From: Leucogyrophana mollusca
Lineage: Eukaryota; Basidiomycota; Agaricomycetes; Boletales
Assembly: GCA_021014945.1 (NCBI GenBank)
Contig: MU266435.1
Location: 27,678 to 91,677 of the forward strand
Direction: 5' to 3'
DNA length: 64,000 bases
A program made the position numbers and the translations under genes. Within the stretch, counting starts at the first letter, position 1; the number at the start of each line of letters is the position of its first letter. This document shows, piece by piece, positions 11,670 to 22,703 of the stretch. Below the pieces are notes generated by a model. That model was not told the DNA's origin. It searched no databases and saw only the letters and a list, made by a program, of their open reading frames with translations.

Positions 11670-12659
11670 ATGGATCGCATCGACATGAACAGACTGAAAG
11701 CCGGGGAGGTTAACCTTGGCGTATGGAATAACTGTTTTATTTCTTCAGAATGTACGCTAACGACTAACACCAGACCTCGATCATGGCTGTTCAATTCGAC
11801 AAAGGTGTCGTTATCGGCGCTGACAGTCGGACGACGACAGGGAGTTATATTGTGCGTCTACTTTCTGCTCGATCCTCCATCTCTGCTGACGTCCCCCGCA
11901 GGCCAACCGTGTAACCGACAAGCTCACACATATCCACGATCGTATATATTGCTGTCGATCAGGATCCGCCGCCGACACACAGGCCGTCGCAGACATAGTG
12001 CATTACTACCTCCAGATCTATGCGTGCGGGCCCTTCTTGCTATTTTATCGGAAGTGCACCTGACTCCTTACATACTGCCATCAGTCAGATGAACGGCACC
12101 GCTCCGCCCGTCGAAGCGGCTGCTGGCATGTTCCAGAAGATATGCTACGAAAACAAGGATGGGCTGAGCGCTGGTATTATTGTTGCTGGCTGGGACAAGG
12201 AGGTCGGCCCCAGCGTATACAACATCCCACTTGGTGGCGGTGTGTTCCGTCAGCCATGGGCAATCGGAGGTGCGTACTATTATGTTCCCTCTGGTATTGG
12301 CCTGAACTTTGTGTGCAGGCTCCGGCTCAACGTATGTATACGGTTACTGCGATGCCACCTATCAAGATGGCTGGGGAAGAGACGAAACAGTAAACTTCGT
12401 GAGGAACAGTGCGTGCCAAGTCTGGTGCATTGGAAGCTGGTACTGACAACATAATCCAACCTCCTCAGCTCTCTCTCTGGCCATGTCGAGAGACGGTTCA
12501 TCGGGTGGTGTTATCCGCATGTGTGTCATCACAGAAGAAGGTGTGGAGAGACTGTTTGTACCAGGTGACCAACTACCCAAGTTCTGGGAGGGGCGCGAAG
12601 TTCTTTCAGCTCCCGTCAGGAAATGGGTTAGCGAGCCTGTTCCGATGGCTGTCGAGTAG
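11670..12659 (+). CDS. PRE3: 20S proteasome catalytic subunit beta-1 (PSMB6/Pre3)
   Basis: Caspase-like catalytic subunit. A short propeptide [17 protein letters not shown] precedes the mature N-terminal threonine of [20 protein letters not shown]; the G-T cleavage site, the Asp of GADSRT (D17 by family numbering) and the Lys of TDKLT (K33) are all present. Later blocks are [53 protein letters not shown] and [16 protein letters not shown], which holds the conserved SRDGSSGG. The first exon ends just after the propeptide Leu-Gly. The stop TAG is at 12657-12659. The last exon converges on the following minus-strand gene with an 86-base gap. Confidence 0.95.
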
Positions 12660-12745
12660 AACAACAATTCTTAATTGTATCCATACCAAGCCCAACGCTA
12701 CCAAGAGTGATGTATTGGTATTGGTTCGTTAAGCAAATGACGCTG

Positions 12746-14287
12746 TCAACGAAGGCGCCTCGCATATTCTGTCCTCCACTGCCCCCCAACTTCCCACCCA
12801 TCCTCGCCACTCCCTTCAGCCTGATATGCACCGCCTTCCCACATTCTCAGTCTCCAGAGAGCAATGGCTAGTGCCGCCGTGTCGGCCCTCTTGATCGTGT
12901 TCTTGCTGGAACACAGTAAGAACGTATGACTCCCTTTTTCGTCGCCGCGAGGTCGTTGACTTTCGGTTGTTCGGAATTCAGACGACTGTGAGGTGCCATA
13001 TCCTTTCCAGCGTGCTTTACGTTCCAGTAGCAGAAGTCGACAAAGAGCTGCATGAAGGACAGCGCGCTGTGGGCGAAAAGGGAAGAGAGCAAGTCCGTTG
13101 TAAAGGGGAATCCGCGAAGGCGGCAAATGTTGGGAAAGCAGAGTACCAGCCACCGAAGGAATTGATTCGATAGGATGGAGGGTTGAAACCTGAGGTAAAA
13201 ACCGCGGTATTCGTCGCGAGTCATCATCTACGCTCCGATTTTCTGCTTGAAGGTCGGGCTCGGATGAAGGCCGAGGCCTCTCTTTCGTCTTGGGGTTTCG
13301 ATTCAGCGGCGGGACAACAAGCATGGCTACTGGATCCCCGTCAGGTATGGTTCCGTGGGTTGTGAAAGCTTTCCATTCGGCTCGAGTGAGTCTTCTGATG
13401 ACCGTAGCATCTGAGTTACGGGAAACGCTCGCGGCGAGGCTCTCTGCCAGTAGTTCAAGCTCTTGTAGCACTCGGAGACGCAACAAATATCCAATCTGAG
13501 TACTGAGAAGAGCGTGCACAGAGAGATTGGGAGCAAACCGCTGGAGTGGAACTGATGTACACCTAGACCTTAGTGATCTGGTGGCCGGCAACGTGGAGCT
13601 ACTCCTTACCGCGTTCTTTGAAGTCCTGGAAAGCATCCTTCCAGCAGGTCACATAGGCTGCGGTATGCGCTTTCCGGCGTGCGAATTGAGGATGTTCGAG
13701 ACCGTCTGGTAGTAGGGACTGCGCTGGACGAGCAGAACGAGAGGTGGGCAGTTGCAGGGGCGCCAGACGGATCAAAAAATCTGGAGGTTGGTTGCTGAGC
13801 TGAGTGATGGATGCAGTAAAACAGGTAGACGTACCGGCAGGCAGATATCTCCGCGTAAGCACACATTGGCGCAAGGGGCTCGAAAGCATCCTTACTGACG
13901 GATATTCTGGGTTAGTTCTGCACGACAGGAATAGAGGATGAACGTACGGTAAGGACTTGACCACCACTCGCGTTCTTCGTCTGTCATCTCCCTCGGACGA
14001 TCGTGAACACTAGACTCCTCATTATCGGTAGCTCGCCTTCGATGGACTCGAACTCGAGGAGGTAAAGACTTGTGTCTGTCATACAGCCGACGGTCCGAGA
14101 CCAAATGCTCGTCGAGCAAAATGGACCTCGTTCTGTGTTCTGCAGAGAACGAAGGAGTCTCGGGGAGTGGCTTTTTCAGTGAAATCCTCTTCGGATAACG
14201 AACATAGCCGCCTTTGAATTGTGTATTTTTATCGGTCAAGGGCGCGTCTCTGAGGTGTTGCAGAAGACGCGGTAAGAGACGAGGCAT
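12746..14287 (-). CDS. conserved basidiomycete protein of unknown function
   Basis: I do not recognise this family. Start ATG 14287 (MPRLLPRLLQHLRDAPLTDK); the in-frame GTG two codons upstream is ignored. The N-terminus is Arg-rich and low in acidic residues, which would fit a mitochondrial presequence. A conserved-looking block EMTDEEREWWSSPYLRMLSS is followed by LRQCVLTRRYLPADFLIRLAP. The long last exon (to 12746) holds FAPNLSVHALLSTQIGYLLRL and a predicted helical C-terminus. Three to four introns separate these. It is divergent from the Gfo/Idh gene. Confidence 0.65.
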
Positions 14288-14507
14288 GCGCACTTTCGAG
14301 GCGCAACAGGTTAGCCGAGTATCGCAATAGTTTCCCTCGCAATATCATCAGCATCTCTTCAATGCTGAATGGTATCTCAGACCATCAGCCCGTTGTTTCA
14401 GGGCCATTAACGTGCGGTCTATCTACAAAATGACTAGTGACTCTATTTGTGCGCTCGCCGTGCCCTAATTTGCAGCTGTCATCACTGCGGTCCGTTATCC
14501 TCATCAC

Positions 14508-16276
14508 ATGTCGTGGTTGCCCAATACAAAGGCCCTCTGGAGACGCTCACAACTGAGCCCAAAGACACCTTCGTCATCCATGGCCAACCCCAAGTCTGAC
14601 GCTACCGAACCGATCACCCTTGCCATCATAGGGTGCGGGCAACGTGGTACTGTGTGTGGCCGACTCCTTCACCCCGAATCATGCTATTGAAGCTGACGTG
14701 TGGTGAAATCAGAATTACGCACAATACGCACTCGATGAGCCGCAGCTATGCAAGGTGGTTGCTATCGCTGAACCACGGCCCAAGACCCGCGACTTGTTCG
14801 CGAGAGCGCACAAACTCGACAAGACCCTGGTGTTCAATACCTGGCAGGAGCTCCTCAAAGCCTCCATCGAAACGACTGAAACCGTCGGCAAACGCCTCGC
14901 TGATGCTGTTATCATCGCAGTGCAAGACCACATGCATTACGAAGTCGTCCAGGTGATAACACAACTCAAGTCACATTTGATCCTACGAAGCAGCATGACT
15001 GACCCTTGCGTTGTCGACAGGCTTTCGCTGACCAGGGGTATCATATACTCTGCGAGAAGCCCATGGCTACGAGCTTAGAGGACTGCATCGGGATGGAAAG
15101 TGCGGTCAAAAATTCTGGGATCATATTCGGAATGGGCCATGGTTCGTCCGAGTGTCACTGTTCATGGCGGAGAGATCTGACAACCCTGCAGTGCTGCGTT
15201 ATTCACCTTATAGTCGAGCTGTGACCGAGGTCGTCAGGTCCGGATCTTTGGGAGACCTCATCAACGCGGTCCATGTGGAGCCTGTTGGCTACTATCATTT
15301 CGCGCATTCATTTGTGCGCGGCAACTGGGCGAAAGAAAGCACGAGCTCGTTCTCCCTCATGACTAAGAGCTGCCAGTGAGTCGGTTGTTCACCACGAAAA
15401 AGGACCCAGTCATCGCTGATACAACCACGGCCAAAGTGATATCGACATTTTATGTCACTGGCTATCTCCCGCGACCCCCACTAGAGTCTCTTCCTTCGGC
15501 TCTCTGCAGCATTTCCGTAAGGAGAGGAAGCCGAGTGCTGCAGGCAATGCAACACGTTGCATGAGTTGCCCTGTGGAGCGAGATTGTGCTTACAGCGCGA
15601 AGAAAAGTAGGTCGCAAGTCCATCGATTAATATTTGCGCACGGTTTGTTGATGATATACTACAGTATACCTTGACCCTGTCTCACAAGGAGATACCAGTT
15701 GGCCTGCGAGCACCATTGTGGACGGTATACCCGACATCGAGAATATCACAGAAGAGTTGCGAACCGGAAAGTATGGCAAGTGTGTTTACGAGAGCGACAA
15801 CGACGTCTGCGACCATCAGGTCAGCTTCGGTCCCATGTGCCCTGTAGACCTGGTTACTCAATCCTCGCGAACGTATGCAGGTAGTCAACGTCGAGTTCTC
15901 ATCCGGCGCCACGGCCTCATTCACCATGGTGGCCTACACGTCCCTAATATGTGAACGCCAAACTCGCCTGCACTTCACGCACGGCGAGATCGTCGGCGAT
16001 ATGAACAAGTTCACCGTAACAGACTTCCGAACGGGCCGTGCAACGACGCATCAGCCGAAGAACGAAGGTGGTGGACATGGCGGAGGGGACTTGGGGCTCA
16101 TCAGGACGTTCGTGGAGGCCGTGAGGACTGGAGATCAAGCGTTGCTAGGTACGGATGTTGCCGAGGTGCTGAAGAGCCATCTTACTGTGTTTGCTGCGGA
16201 GAGTAGCCGGAGGGAAGGGAAGGTCGTCGACTGTGCGGAATTCGAGAAGACGGTGAGAGCTCAAGTAGGTGTTTGA
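14508..16276 (+). CDS. Gfo/Idh/MocA-family NAD(P)-dependent dehydrogenase
   Basis: Soluble oxidoreductase acting on sugar- or inositol-like substrates; the exact one is unknown. The Rossmann dinucleotide motif is ITLAIIGCGQRG near the N-terminus, then CKVVAIAEPRPKTRDLF. The family signature ADQGYHILCEKPMATSLEDC carries the conserved EKP lysine. The C-terminal alpha/beta domain includes SGSLGDLINAVHVEPVGYYHF, a Cys-rich stretch (NATRCMSCPVERDCAYSAKK), and ends AQVGV at 16276. Start could be ATG 14508 or ATG 14580 (MANPKSDATEP); the longer form adds a basic leader. Introns occur every 100-250 bases. It is a different subfamily from the Gfo fragments found in the repeats to the right. Confidence 0.85.
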
Positions 16277-16716
16277 AAATGATGTCCGAGCATATACAGC
16301 TGTATTACTTGTGTATACGTAAATCAGTCCGAGCATCTACATCAGTAGCGATGATACCGGCGAGGGACGGTAGGTCCAGTGACCAACTGAGCGCGCCAAA
16401 ATAGATCCTGCCCTCTCCTCTCCTATTCCCTACTTCAGAGTTTTTAGGAACATGGAGCAGGAAGGTAACAGAGAACTTGTCACTAGATACCGACGCCGTT
16501 TTGACAGTGTGAACTTTCTGCCTCCAACTCCTCGTGGTTCGTGACTGCGCTCAGGCCGCGCAGCAGTTGTTGGCCAAGCATATTCTGGCGTACCTGAAGT
16601 CTGTAGCTGTAAGGCTACTCTCATGCTGCGCCGGAGTCAGTTGGACTGGTGCTCAAATACCGGCACCAGGAAGGCAAGTCAACAAGACAAGCATTGTTAC
16701 ATCCCATCGTACTACA

Positions 16717-17606
16717 ATGAGCGCCAGTCACGAGAGAAAGCTAGCTCTACTAGGTGGCCGCACCCTGGCCTATGAACAAGCTGGGAATACTTCGAGTCCC
16801 ATTGTTGTTCTCTATCTCCACGGGGCCTTTACGATCGGAGAAGCTTCGAAGCCATCCAGCGTCATACTCAGCAAGGGCGTTCATTATGTCGCTCCAACGC
16901 TACCAGGGTGGGGCAACACCTCGTCCCCGCTACCCTCCACCTCCTACGTCGACTGCATTTTGAGTGATATGACTGTGCTGCTCAACCACCTATACCCCGA
17001 GGGCAGCCGTAATATCACGCTATATGTCGCTGGGGGTTCGTATGGCACTGCGCCTGCACAGATACTCTACGGGGCCCCATACGAGAAGTTCCCGTATGGA
17101 CGGCGGATTGCAGGGCTGCTGCTGTTGGGCGCCATCTCGCCTTTCTACTACCATCGCGACTACGCAAAACACATGTCGTGGGGGAATTACATTATGGCTG
17201 GACCTCCAGCGCGCTACGTGCCGTTTAACCTCGTCGCACGACTGGTGAAGCTGGCTCTGGCGAAGAGGCTGAGCACCGTCGAAGGGGCTGAAAAGTTCCT
17301 GCAAGACACGGTATTTGGGAAGATGGGAGAAGCTGAGCGGAAAGAGTTCGCGCAGTGGAGAGATGCGCAGAGGCTGGAAGAGGGGGAGACGGAGCGGAAG
17401 ATGGCGAGGAATGTGATGCGGAGTGTGGCGACTTCGTGGGACGGGCTGCTGTTGATGCCACAGGTACTGCACGCGGATTGGGGGTTCCGGCCGGATGGGC
17501 TTGACGAAGAACACTCTCGACCGCCGATCTTGATCACCTCGAGCAAGGATGATCAGATGTCTCCGGAGGGATTTGCTAAATACCTGGTGGCGAATTATAA
17601 GAACGC
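16717..17606 (+). CDS. alpha/beta-hydrolase, copy A (3' end lost in assembly gap)
   Basis: Start ATG 16717 (MSASHERKLALLGGRTLAYEQ). The fold is clear: oxyanion strand VLYLHGAF, then the nucleophile elbow GGSYGT (G-x-S-x-G) about residue 110, lid helices AEKFLQDTVFGKMGEAERKEFA, and the acid strand ILITSSKDDQMSP. The catalytic His is missing because the frame enters the run of Ns at 17607; in copy C the matching position reads GGGHLS. This is the best preserved copy, and the only one in which nothing but the gap breaks the frame. Substrate unknown. It faces the F-box gene A tail to tail, the arrangement repeated elsewhere in the block. The 5' flank carries a sequence (near 16633-16680) also found at 26958-27025. 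Confidence 0.8.
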
Positions 17607-17616
17607 NNNNNNNNNN
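17607..17616. other. assembly gap (10 N)
   Basis: Ten Ns. Aligning both flanks to copies B (20512 to 20668) and C (24801 to 24961) shows that about 155-160 bases are missing, covering the end of hydrolase A and the spacer to the F-box gene. Confidence 0.9.
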
Positions 17617-17637
17617 ACGGCATGCTGCCTGTACACG

Positions 17638-19287
17638 TCAACATGCAGGTGTGACTTTGGAAGTCGAAGTTCCTCGACCCGGTTCCCCACGCTCTCTTGC
17701 GGTCGCAAGCCCCTTCAGAAGCTCCTCCACTCGCGACCATCCGGTGCTCCGACCCTCTCTACCCCACCCGACGTGTGCTGTTGCGATCTTCGTAAGCCGA
17801 GGCATAATGACTGATAAAAACTCTGCGACGCGAGCCGGTTCGCGGATGTCGGAGTGCCCAACGTCCAGAAGCGTGATGTTGTAGTTGGCAACTTCGCTTC
17901 TGTACCCCTCAGTATTAATGGCATCCAAGATAGTGGCATCTATTGTCAGGCTAAGTTCCCGCAGCCGACGACAGTGCCGCAGCAGGGACAGTATTCCCGT
18001 GAAGGTAACCAGAGTCGGGGCTAACCTCGTGTCTAATTCAAAGACCTCGAGCTGGGGCCATGCGAGGGCTATTTCTTCTAGGTCGGGATCGGATAGCTTG
18101 GCTGTGCAGTAGTAAGACGAGCGGAAAGTCGTCAGGTTTCTGAACACAAAAAGTGGCTTCAATGTCTTGAGGCTCCAATCCACAGGGCGCCTATGATCTT
18201 TTCTATGATAGACAATATCCAGGGTATGTAGATCAGCGGGCGATAAGTGGGTCGACAGGAATGAAAAAAACTGCTGGAAAGATGATGCGGAAATAAATTT
18301 GATGGAAACGAGTCGGATGGATAGGTGGCCACATGTCAGGTGGATGTCCTCGAGATACTGCCGGAAAGCTGTTAATGACTTCGCAATCATTGCGAAGGAT
18401 TCGAGTGTGGGCAGGAAATTAGCATGTGTATGGCGACCTTGCCAGCCTAGGTAAACTCTCAAACGTTTGAGTGATTTGAGAGAGCAAAGGTGGGTGATGG
18501 CATGCTGATTGAGTGCACCAGCCTCGACGTATTCAAGGAGGGGCCATTGCGAGATGCTCTCGGAAATGCTCGACATCACCTTTTCGGAGGTATCCATGCA
18601 CACGACTCGTTTGATGAGTGGAATTGAGGTATGTAACGAAGAGATGATGGATAGCGCAGAGGTGGATGGTTCTGATGAGAGGTTGGTCCTAAGGCAGAGA
18701 CAAGTGAGGCGTGGTCCCAAAAACGAGGGCAGCAACGGGAAGTAGTCCGTATTGGAAGAGTTGTACGTATGGAGGGGCGCCCAGTTCAATTGTCGGAGGT
18801 TCGGTAGGAAACAGCCACCGTTGGGTAGAAACCTGCTGAGAGCGCACAGGACGTCATAACCTATGGACTTAAATAATAGGGGGTAGCGATATTCGCCGAA
18901 GATGCGAACACGTTGAGCATATCGCTGAAATATGACCCAGTCTGCGGAGGACAGAGGTCTGGTAAGTACCTGAGTGGAAATGAAAATGAGTACGAGACTT
19001 GATCGATGGAGAACCAACAGTACCAGGAAACCAGCATCGTCCGTCACCCACAAGTCCTGAGGTAAACATCGTATCAGCGGGTCGAACGACTTCAAGAAGC
19101 TCCAAAGTGCGTCTAAAGCGGGGTCTCTGAAGGTGCGGCATGTTCTCGCGAAAGAAGCTAAATCAGCGCGAGCTCGACGAAAGTGGGGGTGATCAAACCC
19201 ATCCATTAAGGATGGGTAGACAGGAAGATCATAGACATTCGAGGCAATTTCATGGAGAAGCTCCGTGATGTGTAGGCATCGATGCAT
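17638..19287 (-). CDS. F-box/leucine-rich repeat-type protein, copy A (intact)
   Basis: Single long frame from ATG 19287 (MHRCLHITELLHEIASNVYD) to 17638. The N-terminal 50 residues match the basidiomycete F-box pattern: HITELLHEIA, then ADLASFARTCRTFRDPALDALW, where the ARTC..F.DPAL motif is diagnostic. The rest is a series of irregular leucine-rich strands such as LTTFRSSYYCTAKLSDPDLE, EIALAWPQLEVFELDT and LLRHCRRLRELSLTID. Such proteins are expected to be SCF ubiquitin-ligase substrate adaptors; targets are unknown. It is one of five copies in the window (A, B, C, D on minus, E on plus). No intron is needed. Confidence 0.82.
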   Translation of the reverse strand: MHRCLHITELLHEIASNVYDLPVYPSLMDGFDHPHFRRARADLASFARTCRTFRDPALDALWSFLKSFDPLIRCLPQDLWVTDDAGFLVLLVLHRSSLVLIFISTQVLTRPLSSADWVIFQRYAQRVRIFGEYRYPLLFKSIGYDVLCALSRFLPNGGCFLPNLRQLNWAPLHTYNSSNTDYFPLLPSFLGPRLTCLCLRTNLSSEPSTSALSIISSLHTSIPLIKRVVCMDTSEKVMSSISESISQWPLLEYVEAGALNQHAITHLCSLKSLKRLRVYLGWQGRHTHANFLPTLESFAMIAKSLTAFRQYLEDIHLTCGHLSIRLVSIKFISASSFQQFFSFLSTHLSPADLHTLDIVYHRKDHRRPVDWSLKTLKPLFVFRNLTTFRSSYYCTAKLSDPDLEEIALAWPQLEVFELDTRLAPTLVTFTGILSLLRHCRRLRELSLTIDATILDAINTEGYRSEVANYNITLLDVGHSDIREPARVAEFLSVIMPRLTKIATAHVGWGREGRSTGWSRVEELLKGLATARERGEPGRGTSTSKVTPAC

Positions 19288-19344
19288 GACTGTACATATC
19301 CCGTGTCCGAGACTTGAACGTTTTGTGGTGTGTTTTTGGTGCAA

Positions 19345-19569
19345 ACGTTTTCAGGACGACCTTGGCTACCAGTAAAGTCACTACTAACCGTGGCCGAGCG
19401 TGCCAAATCATTGCTCCGTGGGAAGTCTAACAATATTTTCAGCCGTCATTCCGATACTACAGTAACTATAGTATTAGTATACCCAGCGTCCCGCGACCTT
19501 GCACACTACACCCGTATACTCCTTCCCCCCTCACATTCCACCACCTTTCCGTTTCCTCGTCTAGTGGTG
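19345..19569. other. spacer downstream of helicase remnant, possible Helitron 3' flank
   Basis: This stretch lies between the F-box A 5' flank and the helicase remnant. On the minus strand, after the helicase stop, it reads through GCGGGACGCTGGGTATACTA. I looked for a Helitron hairpin plus CTRR end and could not fix one with confidence. Confidence 0.3.
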
Positions 19570-19938
19570 CTAAAGCGTCAGCAAGCTTTCACCAAAGTCC
19601 CACAGCAATCGAATGTTGTCTCTGCCATGTCCTCGCGATAACAACACATAAATGTTGAACGGCGTAAGTCCACCAGTTGGCGGTGTTCCTATATCGATCA
19701 ATGAGTTGCTGATTGTCTGTCCCTGTGCGCGATAGTCTGTGAATGCATATGCTGGTGGCGTCTCGTTATTTTCTTGTCGGTTGCACTGTGTTTGATATTG
19801 AAGGTACGTTCCGTTGGCATTATTAGCAATATGTATCCCCCTCTGCAGGTCTTCGAGCTGATGATCCCCTGTGCGGTATAGCCAGACAAGGATATATGTA
19901 GGTGGATACGTCAACTCCACCACCGGATTCGGGGGCAC
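19570..19938 (-). pseudogene. Helitron-type PIF1-like helicase, C-terminal remnant
   Basis: About 120 residues match the end of fungal Helitron Rep/helicase proteins: YAFTDYRAQGQTISNSLID, then GTPPTGGLTPFNIYVLLSR and GRDNIRLLWDFGESLLTL. AFTDYRAQGQT and the YVLLSR(G)RG.. block are PIF1-family helicase motifs V and VI. Everything upstream (Rep domain, Walker motifs) is absent, so this is a fragment lodged between two F-box/hydrolase units. Confidence 0.8.
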
Positions 19939-20040
19939 GTAACAATTTCACCACGTGCACCATTCGTGACATCGAGGACCATCTCTACATTAAAGGTTAC
20001 CATTATCTTCACACTAGTGAAATACTTCGTGCCCCACCGT

Positions 20041-20537
20041 TGCTCTCCATCTCCACGAGGCCTCATATGATCGGAGAAGCCTTGAAGCCATCCAGCGCCA
20101 TGCTCATCTCGGCTGGGCCCCCAGCGTGCTACGTGCCATTCAACCCCGTCGCATGGCTGGTGAGGCTGAGTCTGGCGAAGAGGCTGAGCACAGTCGAAGG
20201 GGCCGAAAAGTTCTTGCAAGACGCGGTGTTTGGGAAGATGGGAGAAGCTGAGCGGAGAGAGTTTGCGCAGTGGAGAGATGCGCAGAGGCTGGAAGAGGGG
20301 GAGACGGAGCGGAAGATGGCGAGGAATGTGGTGTGGAGTGTGGCGACTTCGTGGGACGGGCTGCTGTTGATGCCACAGGTGCTGCACGCGGATTGGGGTA
20401 ATGGGTTTGACGAAGAACACTCCCGACCGCCGATCTTGATCACTTCGAGCAGGAATGACCAGATGTCTCCGGAGGGATTTGCTAAATACGTGGTGGCGAA
20501 TTATAATAACGCACGGATGAAGTCGGTGGGGGGATGA
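20041..20537 (+). pseudogene. alpha/beta-hydrolase copy B, truncated and internally deleted
   Basis: Compared with copy A, the 5' third is missing or scrambled. An internal deletion joins LKPSSAMLIS directly to AGPPACYVPFN, removing the GGSYGT nucleophile elbow. A later G-to-T change in the GGGGGGAGGAC context creates TGA, ending the frame at ...MKSVGG just before the catalytic His. It cannot encode an active hydrolase. It faces F-box copy B tail to tail. Confidence 0.8.
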
Positions 20538-20688
20538 CATCTTTCTATATTGTAACATCTGGACGAGGTGTGAACAGGGTTTCTTGCTGCTTTACCGTAG
20601 TCACAGTAGCCACTTATAGCTGTCGAATCGGGCAGGCGATCATGGAAGGAGGGGATTCCGTTCGTCGACGGCATGCTGCCTGTACACG

Positions 20689-22358
20689 TCAACATGCAGG
20701 TGTGACTTTGGAAGTCGAAGTTCCTCGACCCGGTTCCCCACGCTCTCTTGCGGTCGCAAGCCTCTTCAGAAGCTTCTCCACTCGCAACCATGCGGAGCGC
20801 CGATCGTCGACCCACCCGATGTGTGCCATTGTGATCTTCGTAAGCCGAGGCATAATGACAGATAAAAACTCTGCGACGCGAACCGGATCGCGGATGTCGG
20901 AGTGCCCAACGTCCAGAAGCGTGATGTTGTAGTTGGCAACTTCGCTTCCGTTCCCCTCAGTATTAATGGCATCCAAAATAGTGGCGTCTATCGTCAGGCT
21001 AAGTTCCCGCAGCTGACGACACTGCCGTAGCAGGGACAGTATTCCCGTGAAGGTAACCAGAGGCGAGGCTAAGCCTGTGCCTAAATCAAAGACCTCGAGT
21101 TGGGGCCATGCCAGGGCTATTTCTTCTAGGTCGGGATCGGCCAGCTTGGCTGTGCAGTAGTCAGATGAGCGGAAAGTCGTCAGGTTTCTGAACACAAAAA
21201 GTGGTTTCAATGTCTCGGAGCTCCAATCCACAGGGCCCCTATCGCGTGGTCTACAATAGAAAATTTTTAGGGTATGTAAATCAGCGGCGGATAGGTTGGA
21301 CGACAGGAGTGTAAAAAACTGCTGGAAAGATGATGCGGAACTAAATTCCCAGGAAATGAGTTCGATGGATAGCTGGCCACATTTCAGGTGGATGTCCTCG
21401 AGATACTGCTGACAAGCTGTTAATGACTGCGCAGTTATTGTGAAGGATTCGAGTGTGGGCGGGAAATTAGCATGTGTATGGTGACCTTCCAGGGCTAGGT
21501 GAACTCCCAAATGTCTGAGTGACCTGAGAGAACAAAGGTGGGTGATCGCATGTTGACTGATTGCGGGAGCCTCGACGTGTTCAAGGAGGGGCCATTGCGA
21601 GATGCTTTCGGAGATGTTCTGCGTGATCTTTTCGGAAGCATCCGTGCACTCGACTCGTTTGATAAGTGGACATGAGGCATGTAACGGAGAGATGACGGAT
21701 AGCACGAAGGTGGATGAGAGGTTAGTCCCATGAAAGAGGCTGGACACAAGGCGGAGACAAATGAGGCGTGGCCCTAAGAACAAGGGCAGCAACGGGAAAG
21801 GGCCGGTACCGGAAGAGTCACGCGTATGATACGGGGGGTGCGACCAGTTCAATTCTCGGAGGTTCGGTAGAAAACAGCCACCGTCGGGTAGAAATCTGCT
21901 CAGAGCGCCGAGGACGTCATAACCAATGTACTCAAACAATGAGGGTTGTGGATATTTGCCGAAGATGCGAACACGTTGGGCGTATTGCTGAAATATGACC
22001 CAGTCTGAGGAGGAAAGAGGTCTGGTAAATACCTGAAATTGGAGATGAAAGTGATGAGTACGAGACTTGATCGATGGAGAACCGGCAGTACCAGGAAACC
22101 GTCATCGTCCATCTCCCACAAGTCCTGAGGTAAGCATCGTATCAACGGGTCGAACGACTTCAAAAAGCTCCAAAGGACGTCTAAAGCGGGGTCTTTGAAG
22201 GTGCGGCATGTTCTCGCGAGCGAAGCTAGATCACCGCGAGCTCGACGAAAGTGGTCGATACCAGAACGATCTGTTAACGATGGGTCGACACCGGGAAGAT
22301 CATAGATTTTCAAGGCAATATCATGGAGAATCTCTGTGATGTTCAGGCATCGATGCAT
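20689..22358 (-). pseudogene. F-box/LRR-type protein copy B, frameshifted
   Basis: Start ATG 22358 (MHRCLNITEILHDIALKIYD) and the F-box region are intact, but one base is missing near 22051 relative to copies C, D and E (GAAAGTGATGAG against GAAAGATGATGAG). The frame then reads a false tail, ending at 21900. The original frame resumes and stays open from about 22040 down to 20689, with the usual leucine-rich segments and the same C-terminus, STSKVTPAC, as copy A. Its closeness to copy A (shared Ser-Lys-Val-Thr-Pro end) suggests A and B are the most recent pair. Confidence 0.78.
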
Positions 22359-22690
22359 ATCTGAGACGTGAATGTTTTGTGGTGGGTGTCTGGTGCAATT
22401 GAACGTTTTACGAGGAAACCTGATTTAGCATTTGAGTTTCAGATATATTTGTTCTGCGATCGATCGAGACGGAAGGCACCGGCCAGGGTATTTACGTCAT
22501 CAAATTGGTGGGGAAATGACAGCGACCAAAAGCCGATCGAGTACGTCCTCACTGCAGCTGCAGCAGGCTGCAGCCCACGGCTACTCCTCTTTCTTTTGAA
22601 TAATTTATTATCACACGACTAGAATTTGCGACATTCCGACCAAGATGACTCGCCGAGTTTATGTCACAAACTCACGTCGGTAGGAGTATA
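22359..22690. other. duplicated MDR 5' flank (promoter region)
   Basis: From about 22550 this sequence matches, in inverse orientation, the region upstream of the MDR copy at the right edge (63330-63505). Shared landmarks are CCTCACTGCAGCTGCAG, TTATCACACGAC, GATGACTCGCCGAGTTTATG and a TATATAGCCATCC TATA-like box. The site that carries the pogo element on the right is unoccupied here (GAGTACGTCCTC near 22540). Confidence 0.65.
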
Positions 22691-22703
22691 TAGCCATCCA
22701 ATC

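Noticed and set aside
14508..16276. Intact Gfo/Idh gene as the parent of the Gfo fragments in the repeats
   Set aside because: C-terminal sequences differ clearly (ending ...TVRAQVGV against ...ERTIAVPKI), so the fragments come from another family member outside the window.
19345..19569. A defined Helitron 3' terminus (hairpin plus CTRR)
   Set aside because: Sequences such as GGTATACTAATACTATAG are suggestive, but I could not pair a stable stem of the right size and spacing by eye, so no end is called.
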